Shown: positions 8,505-16,263, counted from the first letter of the stretch. The stretch is DNA of 37,178 nucleotides from SHLQ01 sp047638715 (GCA_047638715.1 JBLIMK010000021.1:1-37178), one strand, 5' to 3'. A program made the numbers and translations. The notes: generated by a model not told the origin, from the letters alone.

Positions 8505-9364
8505 CGGGCGATTCCCTCTGGCGCGTCTTCAATTTCGGCCCCAGGCTCGATGAGCACAACGCTTACGAACCGAAGGTCGACAGGATTCGCCGCCAGCTCG
8601 ACTGTTACGTTTTCATTCGATGCATCTTCGTTTCGTTCCAGCCCCGACACCGTACCGATGACCAGATTGGACGGGAAGAGGGTACGTTCGCTGCTGGTCG
8701 TCGTGACCGGATCGCCGACAGAAACCTGAGCTCGGATGCCGATTCCCTGCGCGATCTCGATCTCGGTCGCTGAACCCGTGCCTCTCGCAAGGCCCACCTC
8801 GCCAGCCACCTCCACACCCATAACAAATTCCGTGCTCGATACGAGGCGAACGGTCGACGAGCTCCGGTCTGCGCGCTCGACCCGACCCACTACGCCCGCA
8901 GCGGTAACGACCGCCATGTCCTTCGCGACGCCGTCAGCTGTGCCAACGTCAATCTCTACGACGCCAGAAGTGAAGTTGCCGACCTCACCGGTTCGGACTT
9001 TCGCAAGAAGCAGCGGGTATCCAGCCGGGACCTCAAGCCCATTGATCGCAAGCAGTGCTTCGTAGTCGGAGCGATCTACGCCCGACCGCACGAGCTCGCC
9101 TCGAAGCCGATCGACCTCTGCGCGAAGCTCGATATTCTCACGCTCAAGGTCGTCGAAATTGGTCGCTCCGTCCCACAGACCAGTGATAGGCGACGCAATG
9201 CGTTCGCCTCCTGCACGGATAGGCGCCACGACTTCGCGCGCTCCAGTCTGGATTGTTCCTAGCGGACCGAAGCTTTGGAAGTCGAGGGTAATGAGCGTCG
9301 CTGACGCTAGGAATATCAACCCGAGCGTGATCCGGCGACGCCCCGATTGCTGAGGGGCGGCCAT
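8501..9364 (-). CDS. mreC: Rod shape-determining protein MreC
   Basis: Bitopic protein that polymerises outside the membrane and activates PBP2. The 287-aa sequence has one N-terminal transmembrane helix (about 11-29), a short coiled coil (about 68-95, ERENIELRAEVDRLRGEL), then the two beta-barrel domains with the conserved VGRVERADRSSSTVRLVSS segment. It starts at an ATG 11 nt after the mreB stop and is coupled to mreD by a 4-nt overlap. The C-terminus is short, lacking the long Pro-rich tail seen in streptomycetes. Confidence 0.93.
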   Translation of the reverse strand: MAAPQQSGRRRITLGLIFLASATLITLDFQSFGPLGTIQTGAREVVAPIRAGGERIASPITGLWDGATNFDDLERENIELRAEVDRLRGELVRSGVDRSDYEALLAINGLEVPAGYPLLLAKVRTGEVGNFTSGVVEIDVGTADGVAKDMAVVTAAGVVGRVERADRSSSTVRLVSSTEFVMGVEVAGEVGLARGTGSATEIEIAQGIGIRAQVSVGDPVTTTSSERTLFPSNLVIGTVSGLERNEDASNENVTVELAANPVDLRFVSVVLIEPGAEIEDAPEGIAR

Positions 9365-9375
9365 GGTTGCTCAGG

Positions 9376-10431
9376 TCAGATCGAACCCGAGCTGAACAAC
9401 ACGCCACGGAGGGATTCGAACTCCTCGAGGCTTTGTCCAGAACCGAGTGCGACAGCTTCCAGGGGACGGTCGGCTACGAACACTGGCATGCCGGTTTCGT
9501 CACCAATTCGTGCTTCGAGTCCTTGTAGCAATGCGCCGCCACCGGCGAGACACACACCGCGTTGCATGATGTCGGCCGCCAATTCGGGAGGTGTCTGGTC
9601 GAGCGTCATCTTGACCGCATCACAGATCGCGGAGATGGGCTCGGCCATTGCCTCGCGCATATGCACGCTGGTGATACCGATCGTCTTTGGCAGGCCGGTG
9701 ACGAGGTCTCGGCCGCGAATATCGGCTTGAAGCTCTCGATCGAGAGGCCAGGCAGAGCCGAGGGCCTTCTTGATCTCTTCGGCGGTGCGATCTCCGACGG
9801 CGACACTGAATTCTTTCTTGACGTATTGCACGATGGCCTCGTCGAGCTCGTCGCCTCCGACACGCACGGACTGGCTCGCGACAACTCCACCTAGGGAGAT
9901 CACGGCGACCTCGGTCGTGCCGCCGCCGATATCGACGATCATGGAGCCGGTCGGTTCTTGAATGGGCAATCCCGAACCGATCGCCGCAGCCATTGGCTCT
10001 TCGATGATGAACGCCGGCTTGCGCGCACCGGCGAATTCAGCGGCTTCTTGAACAGCTCGCTGCTCGACTCCGGTGATCCCGGAAGGTACACAGATCACCA
10101 TGCGAGGCCTGGACCATTTGCGCGGGTGCACTCGCTCGATGAAATAACGGAGCATTTTCTCGCAAATGTCGAAGTCGGCAATGACGCCATCCTTCAACGG
10201 GCGAACCGCCTGAATGTGTGATGGCGTGCGGCCGATCATGCGTTTTGCTTCGGCTCCGACGGCGAGAGGCTCACCCGTATGCACATTAACTGCAACGACG
10301 GATGGTTCATTGAGGACGATGCCTTCGCCACGCACGTAGACGAGGGTGTTCGCTGTGCCGAGATCGACCGCCATATCGCGCCCAGAGAATGAGCCGAAGT
10401 TCGCGAATGAACTCAAAATTCCGTCAGCCAT
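9376..10431 (-). CDS. mreB: Rod shape-determining protein MreB (actin-like)
   Basis: Actin-like ATPase filament that directs sidewall synthesis from the inner face of the membrane. Actin-fold motifs are visible: phosphate 1 (MAVDLGTANTLVYVRG), phosphate 2 (IVDIGGGTTEVAVIS) and the adenosine loop (CLAGGGALLQGLE). The open frame begins upstream at 10530, but the ATG at 10431 is chosen. It gives the normal MreB length (351 aa) and is preceded by a GGAG Shine-Dalgarno about 6 nt upstream. A sigma-A-like promoter sits about 55 nt upstream. First gene of the elongasome operon; its presence indicates rod-shaped growth. Confidence 0.95.
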   Translation of the reverse strand: MADGILSSFANFGSFSGRDMAVDLGTANTLVYVRGEGIVLNEPSVVAVNVHTGEPLAVGAEAKRMIGRTPSHIQAVRPLKDGVIADFDICEKMLRYFIERVHPRKWSRPRMVICVPSGITGVEQRAVQEAAEFAGARKPAFIIEEPMAAAIGSGLPIQEPTGSMIVDIGGGTTEVAVISLGGVVASQSVRVGGDELDEAIVQYVKKEFSVAVGDRTAEEIKKALGSAWPLDRELQADIRGRDLVTGLPKTIGITSVHMREAMAEPISAICDAVKMTLDQTPPELAADIMQRGVCLAGGGALLQGLEARIGDETGMPVFVADRPLEAVALGSGQSLEEFESLRGVLFSSGSI

Positions 10432-10484
10432 GACGCTCCAGATACTTGACGGCTCCGGCAGTTCCGGCCCGTACTCCAGCATTG

Positions 10485-10514
10485 ACTCTACGCACTTTTG
10501 TAACAGAGTTGCAA
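10485..10514 (-). promoter_or_regulatory. Probable housekeeping promoter of the mreB operon
   Basis: On the minus strand a TTGCAA -35 element (10509-10514) and a TAGAGT -10 element (10485-10490) are separated by 18 nt. Transcription would start near 10478 and give a ~45-nt leader carrying the mreB Shine-Dalgarno. Confidence 0.5.
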
Positions 10515-10635
10515 AACGACGAACGCACATTGCGCCCCTCTGACCACACTCCGTGTGTAACGGCCCAAAGGGCGCTCCGGCTAGCCGCCGAGCATCGAGA
10601 ACCCGTCATGGCTCAGGTTGCGACCTCGGGACAAG

Positions 10636-11043
10636 TTAGAGGTTCGGAAACCAGATGCTGATCTCACGAGCGGCGGACTCGTTGGAATCGGAGCCGTGAA
10701 CCAGATTCTCGGTCATCTCAGTGCCGAAGTCTCCACGGATCGTTCCTGCTGGAGAGTCGGCCGGGTTCGTGGCGCCCATCATCGAACGAACCATTGCGTA
10801 GGTGTCGTTTGGTCCCTCGAGGACCATCGCCATCACCGGCGAGCGACTCATGAATGCCTTCAAGTCAGGGTAGAAACCCTTCTCCACGTGCTCTTCATAG
10901 TGCTGGTCGAGTGTGGCGCTGTCGGCCGAGCGCAGCTCAGCCGCAATGATCTTGAGACCCTTGTCCTCAAATCGGCTGGTGATGCGGCCAACGAGGCCTC
11001 GTTCAACAGCGTCGGGCTTGCAGATAACGAAGGTGCGATTCAT
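10636..11043 (-). CDS. ndk: Nucleoside diphosphate kinase
   Basis: Transfers the gamma phosphate of ATP to NDPs through a phospho-histidine. The 135-aa protein matches the family's length; it starts with MNRTFVICKPDAVERG and carries the active-site His at residue 116 in NLVHGSDSNESA. The GTG at 11064 is in frame but would add a 7-residue extension absent from the family. The ATG at 11043 has no Shine-Dalgarno but a TAGCCT hexamer 7 nt upstream, so a leaderless message is likely. It lies between folC/ddn and the mre operon, as in other actinobacteria. Confidence 0.95.
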   Translation of the reverse strand: MNRTFVICKPDAVERGLVGRITSRFEDKGLKIIAAELRSADSATLDQHYEEHVEKGFYPDLKAFMSRSPVMAMVLEGPNDTYAMVRSMMGATNPADSPAGTIRGDFGTEMTENLVHGSDSNESAAREISIWFPNL

Positions 11044-11050
11044 AGCGGAG

Positions 11051-11056
11051 AGGCTA
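11051..11056 (-). promoter_or_regulatory. -10 hexamer of a leaderless ndk promoter
   Basis: TAGCCT on the minus strand ends 7 nt before the ndk ATG, with no ribosome-binding site between. This is the spacing expected if transcription starts at the initiator codon. Confidence 0.4.
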
Positions 11057-11089
11057 GCCGTCACACACGGCCGCGCCTCGGTGCTCCCC

Positions 11090-11095
11090 TAGGCT
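11090..11095 (+). promoter_or_regulatory. -10 hexamer of a leaderless promoter for the Ddn-like gene
   Basis: TAGGCT lies 6 nt before the ATG at 11102 and there is no Shine-Dalgarno. The same hexamer occurs at the same distance in front of folC. Confidence 0.45.
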
Positions 11096-11101
11096 GGCGC
11101 C

Positions 11102-11542
11102 ATGAGCATCGACGGAGAATATGTACCGAGCACATGGACCTGGGTCGCCGACCAGATAGCCGAATACGAGTTGTCGGGCGGCACGCGTGCAAACACGCTG
11201 CGCGAGACCGGCATCCCGATCATCGTTTTCACAACGGTCGGCAGAAAGTCAGGACTGGTTCGAAAGGTCGCGCTCATGCGGGTGGAACACGATGGCCAGT
11301 ACGCGCTCGTGGCGTCGAAGGGCGGGGCCGATGAGCATCCCGGCTGGTTCCACAACCTGCAGGCAGACCCGATGATCATGATGCAGGACGGGCCCGAACC
11401 TTTCCAGACGACGACGTCGCTCGTTGAGGGAGACGAATACGACGCCTGGTGGGAGCGATCTGTCGCAGTGTTCCCGACCTACGCGGACTACAAACAAAAG
11501 ACGGATCGCTCAATCCCGGTCTTTGTCACCGCCAAACGTTAA
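11102..11542 (+). CDS. Nitroreductase/quinone reductase family, deazaflavin (F420)-dependent (Ddn-like)
   Basis: 146-aa split-beta-barrel protein of the Ddn/Rv3547 family, which uses reduced coenzyme F420 to reduce quinones or nitro compounds. Family landmarks are FTTVGRKSG (residues ~43-51), the strands around ALVASKGGADEHPGWFHNL, and the C-terminal RSIPVFVTAKR. F420 dependence is inferred from the family, and the substrate is unknown. It is divergent from ndk (58 nt between starts) and overlaps folC by 4 nt at the 3' ends. A TAGGCT -10 close to the ATG suggests a leaderless mRNA. Confidence 0.85.
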   Translation: MSIDGEYVPSTWTWVADQIAEYELSGGTRANTLRETGIPIIVFTTVGRKSGLVRKVALMRVEHDGQYALVASKGGADEHPGWFHNLQADPMIMMQDGPEPFQTTTSLVEGDEYDAWWERSVAVFPTYADYKQKTDRSIPVFVTAKR

Positions 11543-12822
11543 ACCAATTCGCTCCGGGCCTCACCGACGGCATAAAGCGAGCCGGTCACGACGACGAGAC
11601 CCTCGACGCCCGCAAGGATTCTGGCGCGGTCGAGTGCGTCCTCGACGTCGCTTGCCGCCTCTGCGGTCGCACCTGCTGCTGTGGCCGCCTCGGCGATGCG
11701 CTCTGGCGAGATCGACCGAGGCGAGTTCACCGGAGTTGCGACGACGTAGTCTCCCGGCCCAATACCCGCATCGGCGATGAATTCGGCGGGTTCTCGTGGC
11801 TCGAGCGTCGCGAGCACGAACACTCGCGGACTCGCCGCGCCGAACGCCGTTGCCAGCGTGAGGTCGAGGGCCTGAGCGGCTTCTGGATTGTGAGCACCGT
11901 CGAGCACGATCGTTGGCTCTTTTGCGACGACCTCTACCCGTCCAGGTAGAACGAGCTCACCGAACGCCTCTGCCACCACGTCGTCGGGTAACGCAGAGTC
12001 GAAGAAGGCCTCAGTGGCCATCAGCGCCACCGACGCGTTGATCGACTGGTGTGCCCCATGGGCTGAAACGAAGACCTCCTCGTAGAGCCCGCGTTCGGTT
12101 CGAATGTCGACGAGGCGTCCGCCGACCGCTGGTTGGTCGTCGACAAGTTCGAAGTCGCGATCGGCGAGCAACAACTTCTCGGCTCCTTCCGCCTCGAAGA
12201 TGTCGAGCAGATCAGGGTCGGTCTCGCCCACCACGAAAGTCGACGATGGTTTGGCAATGCCTGCCTTTTCGCCGGCGATGTCTCGACGCCAATCGCCCTC
12301 TTGGGTCGTGTGGTCGGTGCCAATATTGGTCAGCACGGCAACGTCGGCGTCGATCACGTTCGTGGCATCGAACCTGCCGAGCACACCGACTTCGACGACC
12401 GCAACTTCGACAGCCTCAGCGGCGAAAATTCGATACGCAGTAGCGGTGAGCAGCTCGAAGTAGCTCGCTGGATATTCGCTCAGCTCCGCCACTGCTGCCA
12501 GCGCCAAGACCTCTTCGGTAAAGATCTCGCGACTGACGGGTTCACCGTCGATCTCGATGCGTTCGGTGATCGATGAAAGATGCGGACTCGAGTAACGACC
12601 GACCCGGAGTCCCTGGGCCTGCAAGAGTCGGGCGATCATCGTCGCAGTCGACCCTTTGCCGTTCGTGCCAGTCACGTGGATGCTTCGGAAGGCCTGGTGC
12701 GGGTCCCCTGAGAGGTCCATGAGCGAGTGCATCGAGTTCAGCGAAAGGCCCTCAAAATAGCCAGCGCGGGCCTCCAGATTGATATGTCCATCCAGATACC
12801 GAAGCGCCTCAGTAAAGCTCAT
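11539..12822 (-). CDS. folC: Folylpolyglutamate synthase / dihydrofolate synthase
   Basis: ATP-dependent Mur-ligase-type enzyme that adds glutamate to dihydropteroate or folates. The 427-aa sequence has the P-loop GTNGKGST (52-59), the following RYSSPHLSSITERI motif (77-89), and TNIGTDHTT and LDGAHNP motifs later, all FolC hallmarks. The ATG at 12822 has a TAGGCT hexamer 6 nt upstream and no Shine-Dalgarno. In relatives the usual order is clpX-valS-folC-ndk; here valS is not in the window and an accessory insertion separates clpX from folC. The promoter and first 95 codons are duplicated at 15699-16073. Confidence 0.95.
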   Translation of the reverse strand: MSFTEALRYLDGHINLEARAGYFEGLSLNSMHSLMDLSGDPHQAFRSIHVTGTNGKGSTATMIARLLQAQGLRVGRYSSPHLSSITERIEIDGEPVSREIFTEEVLALAAVAELSEYPASYFELLTATAYRIFAAEAVEVAVVEVGVLGRFDATNVIDADVAVLTNIGTDHTTQEGDWRRDIAGEKAGIAKPSSTFVVGETDPDLLDIFEAEGAEKLLLADRDFELVDDQPAVGGRLVDIRTERGLYEEVFVSAHGAHQSINASVALMATEAFFDSALPDDVVAEAFGELVLPGRVEVVAKEPTIVLDGAHNPEAAQALDLTLATAFGAASPRVFVLATLEPREPAEFIADAGIGPGDYVVATPVNSPRSISPERIAEAATAAGATAEAASDVEDALDRARILAGVEGLVVVTGSLYAVGEARSELV

Positions 12823-12828
12823 GACGAG

Positions 12829-12834
12829 AGCCTA
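12829..12834 (-). promoter_or_regulatory. folC: -10 hexamer of the leaderless folC promoter
   Basis: TAGGCT on the minus strand, 6 nt before the folC ATG. The hexamer and spacing are preserved exactly in the duplicated copy at 15990-15995. Confidence 0.45.
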
Positions 12835-12852
12835 TGACCACCAAAAGTACAC

Positions 12853-12886
12853 CTGGCACCAAACCACCCCTATGGTGCCAGGCACC
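12853..12886. repeat. Inverted repeat with GGTGCCAGGCACC palindrome (copy 1)
   Basis: CTGGCACC (12853-12860) pairs with GGTGCCAG (12874-12881), and the right arm itself sits in the 13-bp odd palindrome GGTGCCAGGCACC (12874-12886). Further copies are at 16013-16047 (one mismatch in the palindrome), 16134-16146 and 16160-16172. REP-like intergenic element; function unknown. Confidence 0.6.
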
Positions 12887-12931
12887 ATTCCTCGAATCGT
12901 TGAAACGACAACGAATCAACCCAGGCGTCGC

Positions 12932-13918
12932 TCAGAACAGAGGGCACCCGACGTAGTGCTTCGGAAACGAATCGCTGAGGAGTGCCGTGCGGCTTGTTAG
13001 CAGAGCTTCATCAAGCGATGCAGCTTCGTGATCTGAAACGAAGTCGACGAGCACCGGGTCCTGACCAGCAACGCTGACGGACCCGGCAAGCTCAACAGCC
13101 AAGCGCAGACGAGTGGCCGTGTTCTCGGACGGCATAGCAATCGCCGACTCGGCCGCGTGCAACACAAGAGCCGCGTCGGCGCATCGGACGGCGTCCAACA
13201 ATGCCTTGGTCTCGTCGTTCTCGCCCGAGTATGTCTCGAGCTGGAGTTGCAAAGGCGACCGATCGGAAGCTGCACCGAGTGGGCATTCAGCATCACGGAA
13301 GAAGATCGAGTCGAATCTGGCGCCAGCGATATTCAACGCCGGCGCGATATCGACGCGATCTTCGGCTCCTAGACCCTCGAAGCGTTGTTGAATCTGTTCG
13401 AGTTCATCGATGAGGATCCGTTTCGGAGACGAGTCACCATCAGGCAGCGCTGCCAGGCGAAGCGCAGCGAGGTGCCGCGAGGTCCAACTCGCTGCGTTGT
13501 GACGCGAAACAAAGAACTGGGACACTGCACTTGACGCGTTGAACTGATCACCCTTGATGCGGAAGTTGATGTCGCGATTCGTGATCCACTCGGCGAGACA
13601 CCGCTGCACCGCCGAGCTCTCAGTCGAATCTGCGTAGTCGCCCCACAGCTGTCCGACTGGAGTCTCATCCCCAAGTTCGACGGTGGCTTGATCATCACCG
13701 ATGAGGGCGAAAGAAAGTCCAGCGATCGCCACCACAGCCGCAAACGCGAGCGCAAGCACGGGACGTCGATTCTGAGGACCTCTCTCTGGCGAACCGGTCA
13801 CAACAACAGGGTTGACGAGATCGTCGAATTCAGGCGCAGGAGGCGCGACCGTAGCGAGGTCGGTGATGGCGCGCCTGAGTGTCTGGTCGATATCGTCACC
13901 GATTGGTCGGTCAGCCAT
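12932..13918 (-). CDS. Membrane anti-sigma-like protein with extracellular domain (partner of the ECF factor)
   Basis: 328 aa. A short cytoplasmic N-terminus (1-51) carries no HxxxCxxC zinc motif, then comes one transmembrane helix (~52-74) and a ~250-residue exported domain ending in VGCPLF. The ATG at 13918 overlaps the ECF sigma stop by 8 nt, so the two are co-translated and this is probably the membrane regulator of that sigma factor; that role is inferred from position and topology. The ectodomain is clearly paralogous to the neighbouring lipoprotein pseudogene. Shared features are W..Y...C...W..NR, W...R.A.LRLA, D.DI..AL, CP[LM]G, and a final P-x5-CPL. No known enzyme family is recognised. 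Confidence 0.6.
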   Translation of the reverse strand: MADRPIGDDIDQTLRRAITDLATVAPPAPEFDDLVNPVVVTGSPERGPQNRRPVLALAFAAVVAIAGLSFALIGDDQATVELGDETPVGQLWGDYADSTESSAVQRCLAEWITNRDINFRIKGDQFNASSAVSQFFVSRHNAASWTSRHLAALRLAALPDGDSSPKRILIDELEQIQQRFEGLGAEDRVDIAPALNIAGARFDSIFFRDAECPLGAASDRSPLQLQLETYSGENDETKALLDAVRCADAALVLHAAESAIAMPSENTATRLRLAVELAGSVSVAGQDPVLVDFVSDHEAASLDEALLTSRTALLSDSFPKHYVGCPLF

Positions 13919-14378
13919 GCGTTGCTTCCTTCAGTGCGTTACGGGCACGATTCAAATGTTGGTAGACCGACCCGGGAGATATCCCAAGCGACTTCGCCAC
14001 GGCGGCTGTGTCGAGGTCCTCGTAGTAGGTCAGAAATACGACGGCTCGCTGGCGAACACTGAGGCTCGCGACCGCTGCCCAGATCTCCTCCGGCTCCGTC
14101 ATCGATTCGGAGAGCAGTCGCTGCGCCGAGTAGATCGATTCGCGCTGTTGACGGCGGCCGGCCTGGCGACCCCAGCGCTTTGCTTCGTTCATGATCGATC
14201 GGCACAGGTAGGCCCTTCGCTCATCATCGTCGAGCCGCCGCCAGGTCCTGCTGTTCAGTACCCGAAGAACTGCTGAGGAGAAGACATCTTCTGCGTTGTT
14301 CGGCCCTACGAGCGCAGTCGCCATACGAATGAGGCCATCGGCGTGTTTTCGATAGAAGTCCTCATCCGTGAGAGTCAT
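13911..14378 (-). CDS. ECF-type RNA polymerase sigma factor
   Basis: 155-aa sigma-70 family protein reduced to region 2 (about 10-75, with NNAEDVFSSAVLRVL) and region 4 (about 95-150, ASLSVRQRAVVFLTYYEDL ... GISPGSVYQHLNRAR), the ECF layout. It directs transcription to specific promoters and is normally held by an anti-sigma factor. It starts 3 nt after the end of the lipoprotein pseudogene and overlaps the membrane protein downstream by 8 nt, so the three were one operon. No Shine-Dalgarno is visible, which suggests coupling to upstream translation; that would be weakened now that the upstream gene is broken. Confidence 0.88.
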   Translation of the reverse strand: MTLTDEDFYRKHADGLIRMATALVGPNNAEDVFSSAVLRVLNSRTWRRLDDDERRAYLCRSIMNEAKRWGRQAGRRQQRESIYSAQRLLSESMTEPEEIWAAVASLSVRQRAVVFLTYYEDLDTAAVAKSLGISPGSVYQHLNRARNALKEATHG

Positions 14379-14381
14379 GGG

Positions 14382-15484
14382 TCAGGCGGTCCAACCTGGG
14401 TCGAGCGGGCAAAGAATGAAGCCCTCAGGCAGCGTGTCTCGATACGCACGCCACTAATCGAGAATGTCTGCCGCCGTGTCCATCTGTTCGGGGCTCGGCT
14501 CACCATCGATGTCGTCAACGAGGTTGGTCCACGCCTCCCCCACCGCAACAGCATCCGCGTCAGCTGCCCGGTCGGTCCAGTCTCTGGCTATCAGCGTGAC
14601 AGCGGCCGTGGCGGGCTCGAGCAAATCCGCAGGTGAGTCCGACCCGATGAACTCGCTGAGCATGAGATCGACCATGGCCGAAGTTAAGCATCGGCTGCGA
14701 GCATCTCGCCCGCGGCCGCCAAAGCTCTCGTTGTCGCCCGCAAAGTTCTCCATCGCCCACCCAGCGTTCGGTCGTTCCCCATAGGGCACGATGGCGGTGC
14801 TTTGAATACTTCACTCGGGCTTTGAAACACTGGCTGAAGCGCCGAGCGGATGTCGATCTCTCCGGTCGGACCCGCGAGCTCAGCTGCGGCGACAAGATCC
14901 AGAAGCTGTTGTTCTTCGCGACGCAGCCCCTCATCGGAAAATTCGGCGCGTCCAGTGTTGGCTTCAATGGCGAGCCGAAGAATAGCGATTCGTTGGTGGA
15001 GCCAAGTCTCGACGTCCGAGACGAGCGCCACCATCTCCAAGCCGTCGAAGGCCTCGGCCACAGCTTCGTCGTTTTCAACGTCACTGCGTTGGGGGTCATA
15101 GACCCAATCAGCGAGGGTTGCTGCACGTTCGATCAAACGATCCGACAAGCCCGTCCGGTTCGCGAACGTGTAGGTCCTGTTGAACCAATCCCATGCGAGC
15201 GCACACTTGAGAGCGTCGCCTGGACTCACCAGATTTGTGTACTCCTGCCACGTCTTGGAATTCCGAGCGACTTGGGGATCAACCTCGTCCGGCACCGCAA
15301 CAGAGACCTCCGAAGTCGTAGGACTCTCCATCACGGTCGTAGCGACCTGTGTGGTCGGCGCCACCGTTGTCTCACTGAGGATCGAACTCGCCGCACTCTC
15401 GATGGCACTGGCATCAGGTGAACTCGAACCACATCCCACCATGAAGATCGCACCGACTAGAACAAGAACCCTTTTAAACATCAT
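14382..15484 (-). pseudogene. Lipoprotein with anti-sigma-like ectodomain, broken by a frameshift and a nonsense codon
   Basis: From the ATG at 15484 the frame encodes a signal peptide with lipobox MVGC (Cys18), a Thr/Ser-rich linker, and a domain paralogous to the ectodomain of the downstream anti-sigma-like protein. Homology leaves this frame at CPMG (about 14780) and continues in another frame (EN FAGDNES ...), which one extra G in the G-run at 14777-14780 would restore. It then meets a TAG at 14454-14456, while 22 further codons of homologous sequence (WRAYRDTLPEGFILCPLD) run to a TGA at 14382. In the second copy of this 3' end (15585-15708) the same codon is CAG. The first frame on its own would stop at 14684. 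Function unknown; probably a signal-sensing partner of the ECF module. Sequencing error could explain the indel but less easily the stop. Confidence 0.7.
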
Positions 15485-15548
15485 CTTTGACTCCCCGAAG
15501 CCTGGACTACACCAACACCCAAACAACCCCACCGAGCCCGATCTCCAT

Positions 15549-15574
15549 GACAAGGCAGTAGAACTTTCAGTTCT
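15549..15574 (-). promoter_or_regulatory. Candidate ECF-type promoter of the lipoprotein-sigma-anti-sigma operon
   Basis: On the minus strand AGAACT (15569-15574) and GTC (15549-15551) are 17 nt apart, resembling the GGAAC-N16/17-CGTC layout of many ECF promoters. It lies ~65 nt upstream of the lipoprotein start. The AGAACT also forms an AGAACT/AGTTCT dyad (15560-15574). Autoregulation is a guess from layout. Confidence 0.3.
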
Positions 15575-15584
15575 GTGTGCGAGG

Positions 15585-15983
15585 TTATGAGGTCCAGCCA
15601 TGGTCGAGCGGGCAAAGAATGAAGCCCTCTGGCAGCGTGACACGATACGCACGCCACTGAGTGAGGATGTCTGCCGCCGTGGTCATTTGCTCTGGGGTCG
15701 GCTCACCATCAATGTCGATGCGTTCGGTGATCGACGAGAGGTGTGGACTCGAGTACCGACCGACCCGAAGACCCTGGGCCTCCCGCAGGCAGGCGATCAT
15801 CGTGGCGGTCGACCCTTTGCCGTTCGTCCCGGTCACATGAATGCCTCGAAAGGTGTGATGTGGGTCCCCCGAGAGCTCCATGAGCGAGAGCATCGAGTTC
15901 AGCGATAGGTCCTCGAAATAGCCAGCTCGAGCTTCCAAATTGATATGTGCATCCAGATACCGAAGCGCCTCAGAAAAGCCCAT
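15585..15983 (-). CDS. Chimeric ORF: folC N-terminal 95 residues fused to lipoprotein C-terminal segment
   Basis: 132 codons. Residues 1-95 match FolC 1-95 without gaps (82 identical), including the P-loop GTNGKGST. From the IDGEP codons on, residues 91-132 match the 3' end of the neighbouring lipoprotein pseudogene (TPEQM.TAADIL..WRAY ... FILCPLD), 35 of 42 identical. The join falls where the two parents both encode IDGEP, so short homology plausibly mediated it. The reading frame is intact through the join and the folC leaderless promoter is copied with it, so it may be expressed. It lacks most of the Mur-ligase fold and should have no FolC activity. Probably a degenerating by-product, though conservation of an open frame is notable. 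Confidence 0.75.
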   Translation of the reverse strand: MGFSEALRYLDAHINLEARAGYFEDLSLNSMLSLMELSGDPHHTFRGIHVTGTNGKGSTATMIACLREAQGLRVGRYSSPHLSSITERIDIDGEPTPEQMTTAADILTQWRAYRVTLPEGFILCPLDHGWTS

Positions 15984-16073
15984 GACGAGAGCCTATGACC
16001 GCCAAAAGTACACCTGGCACCAAACCACCCCTACGGTGCCAGGCATCATTCCTCGAATCGTCGAAACAACACC
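15699..16073 (-). repeat. Duplicated segment, second copy of folC promoter and codons 1-95
   Basis: Direct repeat of 12538-12912, lying 3.16 kb upstream in the sense of transcription. The copy includes the TAGGCT hexamer (15990-15995) and the CTGGCACC/GGTGCCAG inverted repeat (16013-16042). Confidence 0.85.
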
Positions 16074-16133
16074 GATCCTCCGCCACCCCAAGTAGCGAAA
16101 CGCGCGCGACATACGGCCCGCTCCCGCCTATAC

Positions 16134-16172
16134 GGTGCCAGGCACCAAAACCACGCTGCGGTTCCAGGCACC
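16134..16172. repeat. GGTGCCAGGCACC palindromes (copies 3 and 4)
   Basis: GGTGCCAGGCACC at 16134-16146 and GGTTCCAGGCACC at 16160-16172, 13 nt apart. Same element as at 12874 and 16035. Confidence 0.6.
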
Positions 16173-16263
16173 ACCAACAGACAGAGCCCGCCTCTGGCGT
16201 TCAGCCTGTGTGGCGTTTGAACGGCCCCCGAAAGGGGACGAAATTCCTGCAGTCCGCAAGCGA

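Larger units (their letters stand above)
12538..12912 (-). repeat. Duplicated segment, original copy (folC promoter and codons 1-95)
   Basis: About 375 bp that recurs at 15699-16073 in the same orientation. Over the coding part 82 of 95 residues are identical, and the upstream 90 bp, including the -10 hexamer and a GGTGCCAGGCACC palindrome, are nearly identical. Similarity stops abruptly in codons for IDGEP at one end and fades near 12912 at the other. Confidence 0.85.

Noticed and set aside
10424..10609. Small minus-strand gene upstream of mreB
   Set aside because: It overlaps the mreB promoter and the mreB 5' end in another frame and has no protein-like features.
14454..14789. Independent 111-aa gene overlapping the lipoprotein
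   Set aside because: Its sequence continues the lipoprotein homology in a shifted frame and it has no start context, so it is the 3' part of the pseudogene.
14684..15484. Intact lipoprotein ending at 14684
   Set aside because: After CPMG the frame loses homology to the paralogous ectodomain, while the other frame regains it.
12853..16172. CRISPR array from the repeated GGTGCCAGGCACC motif
   Set aside because: There are only four short, irregularly spaced copies, no unique spacers of constant length, and no cas genes.
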